From: Paraglaciecola arctica
Lineage (GTDB): Bacteria > Pseudomonadota > Gammaproteobacteria > Enterobacterales > Alteromonadaceae
Direction: 5' to 3'
Assembly: GCA_003232445.1 (NCBI GenBank)
Contig: QIJM01000405.1
Span: forward strand, 1 to 5,617
DNA: 5,617 nt
The position numbers were made by a program, and so were the translations under genes. Positions within the stretch are counted from its first letter, which is position 1; every line of letters starts with the position of its first letter. The notes beneath the pieces were generated by a model, which searched no databases, was not told where the DNA came from, and saw only the letters and a program-made list of their open reading frames with translations. Below, one piece after another: positions 4,617 through 5,617 of the stretch.

Positions 4617-5617
4617 ATGACTCCTATTACTAAAACTTTTCAGTATGGTCAGCATACTGTTACTCTCGAAACGGGCGTAATCGCTCGTCAAGCCACCGCA
4701 GCTGTAATGGCAAGTATGGATGATACTTGTGTATTGGTTTCTGTTGTGGGTAAAAAGAATACCAAGCCCGGTCAAGACTTCTTCCCATTGACGGTTAACT
4801 ATCAAGAAAAAACTTACGCTGCGGGTAAAATCCCTGGTGGATTCTTCAAGCGTGAAGGCCGTCCTTCTGAATACGAAACACTTACGTCTCGTTTGATTGA
4901 CCGTCCAATTCGTCCTTTATTCCCAAATGGGTTTATGAACGAAGTACAAATTATCATCACTGTTGTTTCAGCAAACCCTGAGATCCCAACTGATATTATT
5001 TCTCTTATCGGTGTCTCTGCTGCTCTAGCTATCTCTGGTATGCCTTTTAATGGTCCTATCGGTGCTGCACGTGTTGGTTACACTGACGAGCAATATGTAT
5101 TAAATACGCGCACTTCTGAGCTTGAAGCTAGCCAGCTAGACCTAGTGGTTGCTGGTACTAAAAACGCAGTATTGATGGTTGAGTCTGAAGCAGACATTTT
5201 ATCTGAAGAAGTGATGCTTGGTGCTGTTATGTATGGTCACGAGCAATTACAAACTGTTATTGGTGCAGTAGCTGAATTTGCTGCTGAGGTGAATACACCT
5301 TCGTGGAATTGGCAAGGCGAACCAGAAAACACTGCGCTTAAAAACAAAGTAAAAGAATTAGCTGAAGCGGGCATGACAGAAGCCTATCAGGTTTCTGACA
5401 AGATGGAGCGTAAAGACGCGATCAACGCTTTGACTAGCCAAACTGTTGAAACCATTGTTGCTGGCGATGCAGACCAAGACGCGAAAGAAGTATCAGAAAT
5501 GATGCACTCGCTTGAAAGTGACGTAGTACGTTCACGTATTCTTGCTGGTCAGCCACGTATTGATGGTCGTGATCCTGCGATGATCCGTGCCCTTAACGTT
5601 GCGACTGGTTTGTTGCC
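4617..5617 (+). CDS. pnp: Polynucleotide phosphorylase, N-terminal part (cut by the window end)
   Basis: PNPase degrades RNA from the 3' end with phosphate, releasing nucleoside diphosphates. It acts as a cytoplasmic trimer, often with RNase E in the degradosome. The ATG at 4617-4619 has AAAGG at 4606-4610, six bases upstream, and the N-terminus aligns with the E. coli protein (TKTFQYGQHTVTLETG against VRKFQYGQHTVTLETG). The 333 complete codons are open to the edge. They show the first RNase PH domain with the RNA-contacting FFKR loop (76-79, FFRR in E. coli) and LIDRPIRPLFP (93-103), then AFNGPIGAARVG-type sequence (PFNGPIGAARVG), DLVVAGT and LMVESEA, then the helical linker and the start of the second RNase PH domain (PRIDGRD). 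The catalytic second half and the KH and S1 domains lie outside. rpsO is not upstream, so pnp appears to rely on its own promoter. Confidence 0.96.
   Translation, partial: MTPITKTFQYGQHTVTLETGVIARQATAAVMASMDDTCVLVSVVGKKNTKPGQDFFPLTVNYQEKTYAAGKIPGGFFKREGRPSEYETLTSRLIDRPIRPLFPNGFMNEVQIIITVVSANPEIPTDIISLIGVSAALAISGMPFNGPIGAARVGYTDEQYVLNTRTSELEASQLDLVVAGTKNAVLMVESEADILSEEVMLGAVMYGHEQLQTVIGAVAEFAAEVNTPSWNWQGEPENTALKNKVKELAEAGMTEAYQVSDKMERKDAINALTSQTVETIVAGDADQDAKEVSEMMHSLESDVVRSRILAGQPRIDGRDPAMIRALNVATGLL

Noticed and set aside
4593..4805. Minus-strand frame of 70 codons over the pnp start
   Set aside because: It is antisense to a clear PNPase N-terminus and has no supporting signal.
1..5617. CRISPR array, tRNA or rRNA gene, insertion sequence or phage module
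   Set aside because: Reading both strands showed no spaced direct repeats, cloverleaf pattern, transposase-like protein or paired terminal repeats.

Overview
The window looks like chromosome from an AT-leaning marine gammaproteobacterium, most likely Alteromonadales. This rests on the protein sequences as I recall them (GlnA, TypA and Pnp all read as close relatives of the E. coli proteins) and on the divergent glnA/typA pair, which E. coli also has. The genus is an inference; no search was possible.

Layout. Positions 1-166 hold the tail of a leftward unit: a possible first few codons of the next gene (1-29) and the glnA terminator (106-130). Positions 167-1563 hold leftward glnA (glutamine synthetase), broken by an apparent 13-base deletion at 762/763 that shifts the frame and removes catalytic-loop residues. 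Positions 1564-2039 are the divergent control region: on the glnA side a sigma-54 promoter, an NtrC-type site centred at -108, and a transcribed leader carrying an 18-bp-arm inverted repeat plus a smaller hairpin; on the typA side only a weak sigma-70 candidate. Positions 2040-3878 hold rightward typA/bipA, intact, followed by five tandem copies of a 7-base unit and a strong terminator. Positions 3961-4616 contain no conventional gene. They hold an imperfect inverted repeat, a leftward small reading frame interrupted by one in-frame stop, a Fur-like box, a 32-codon hydrophobic small ORF behind a perfect Shine-Dalgarno, a dyad, and a promoter and leader hairpin for pnp. From 4617 to the end runs rightward pnp (polynucleotide phosphorylase), cut by the window edge.

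How the genes relate. glnA and typA share an upstream region but are independent units: nitrogen assimilation under NtrC/sigma-54 control, and a ribosome-associated stress GTPase. pnp is an RNA-decay enzyme with its own promoter. In many gammaproteobacteria rpsO lies just before pnp; it is not seen here.

I found no convincing new multi-gene system. The points most worth checking are the glnA lesion under a seemingly intact promoter, the large dyad in the glnA leader, and the small-ORF cluster between typA and pnp.
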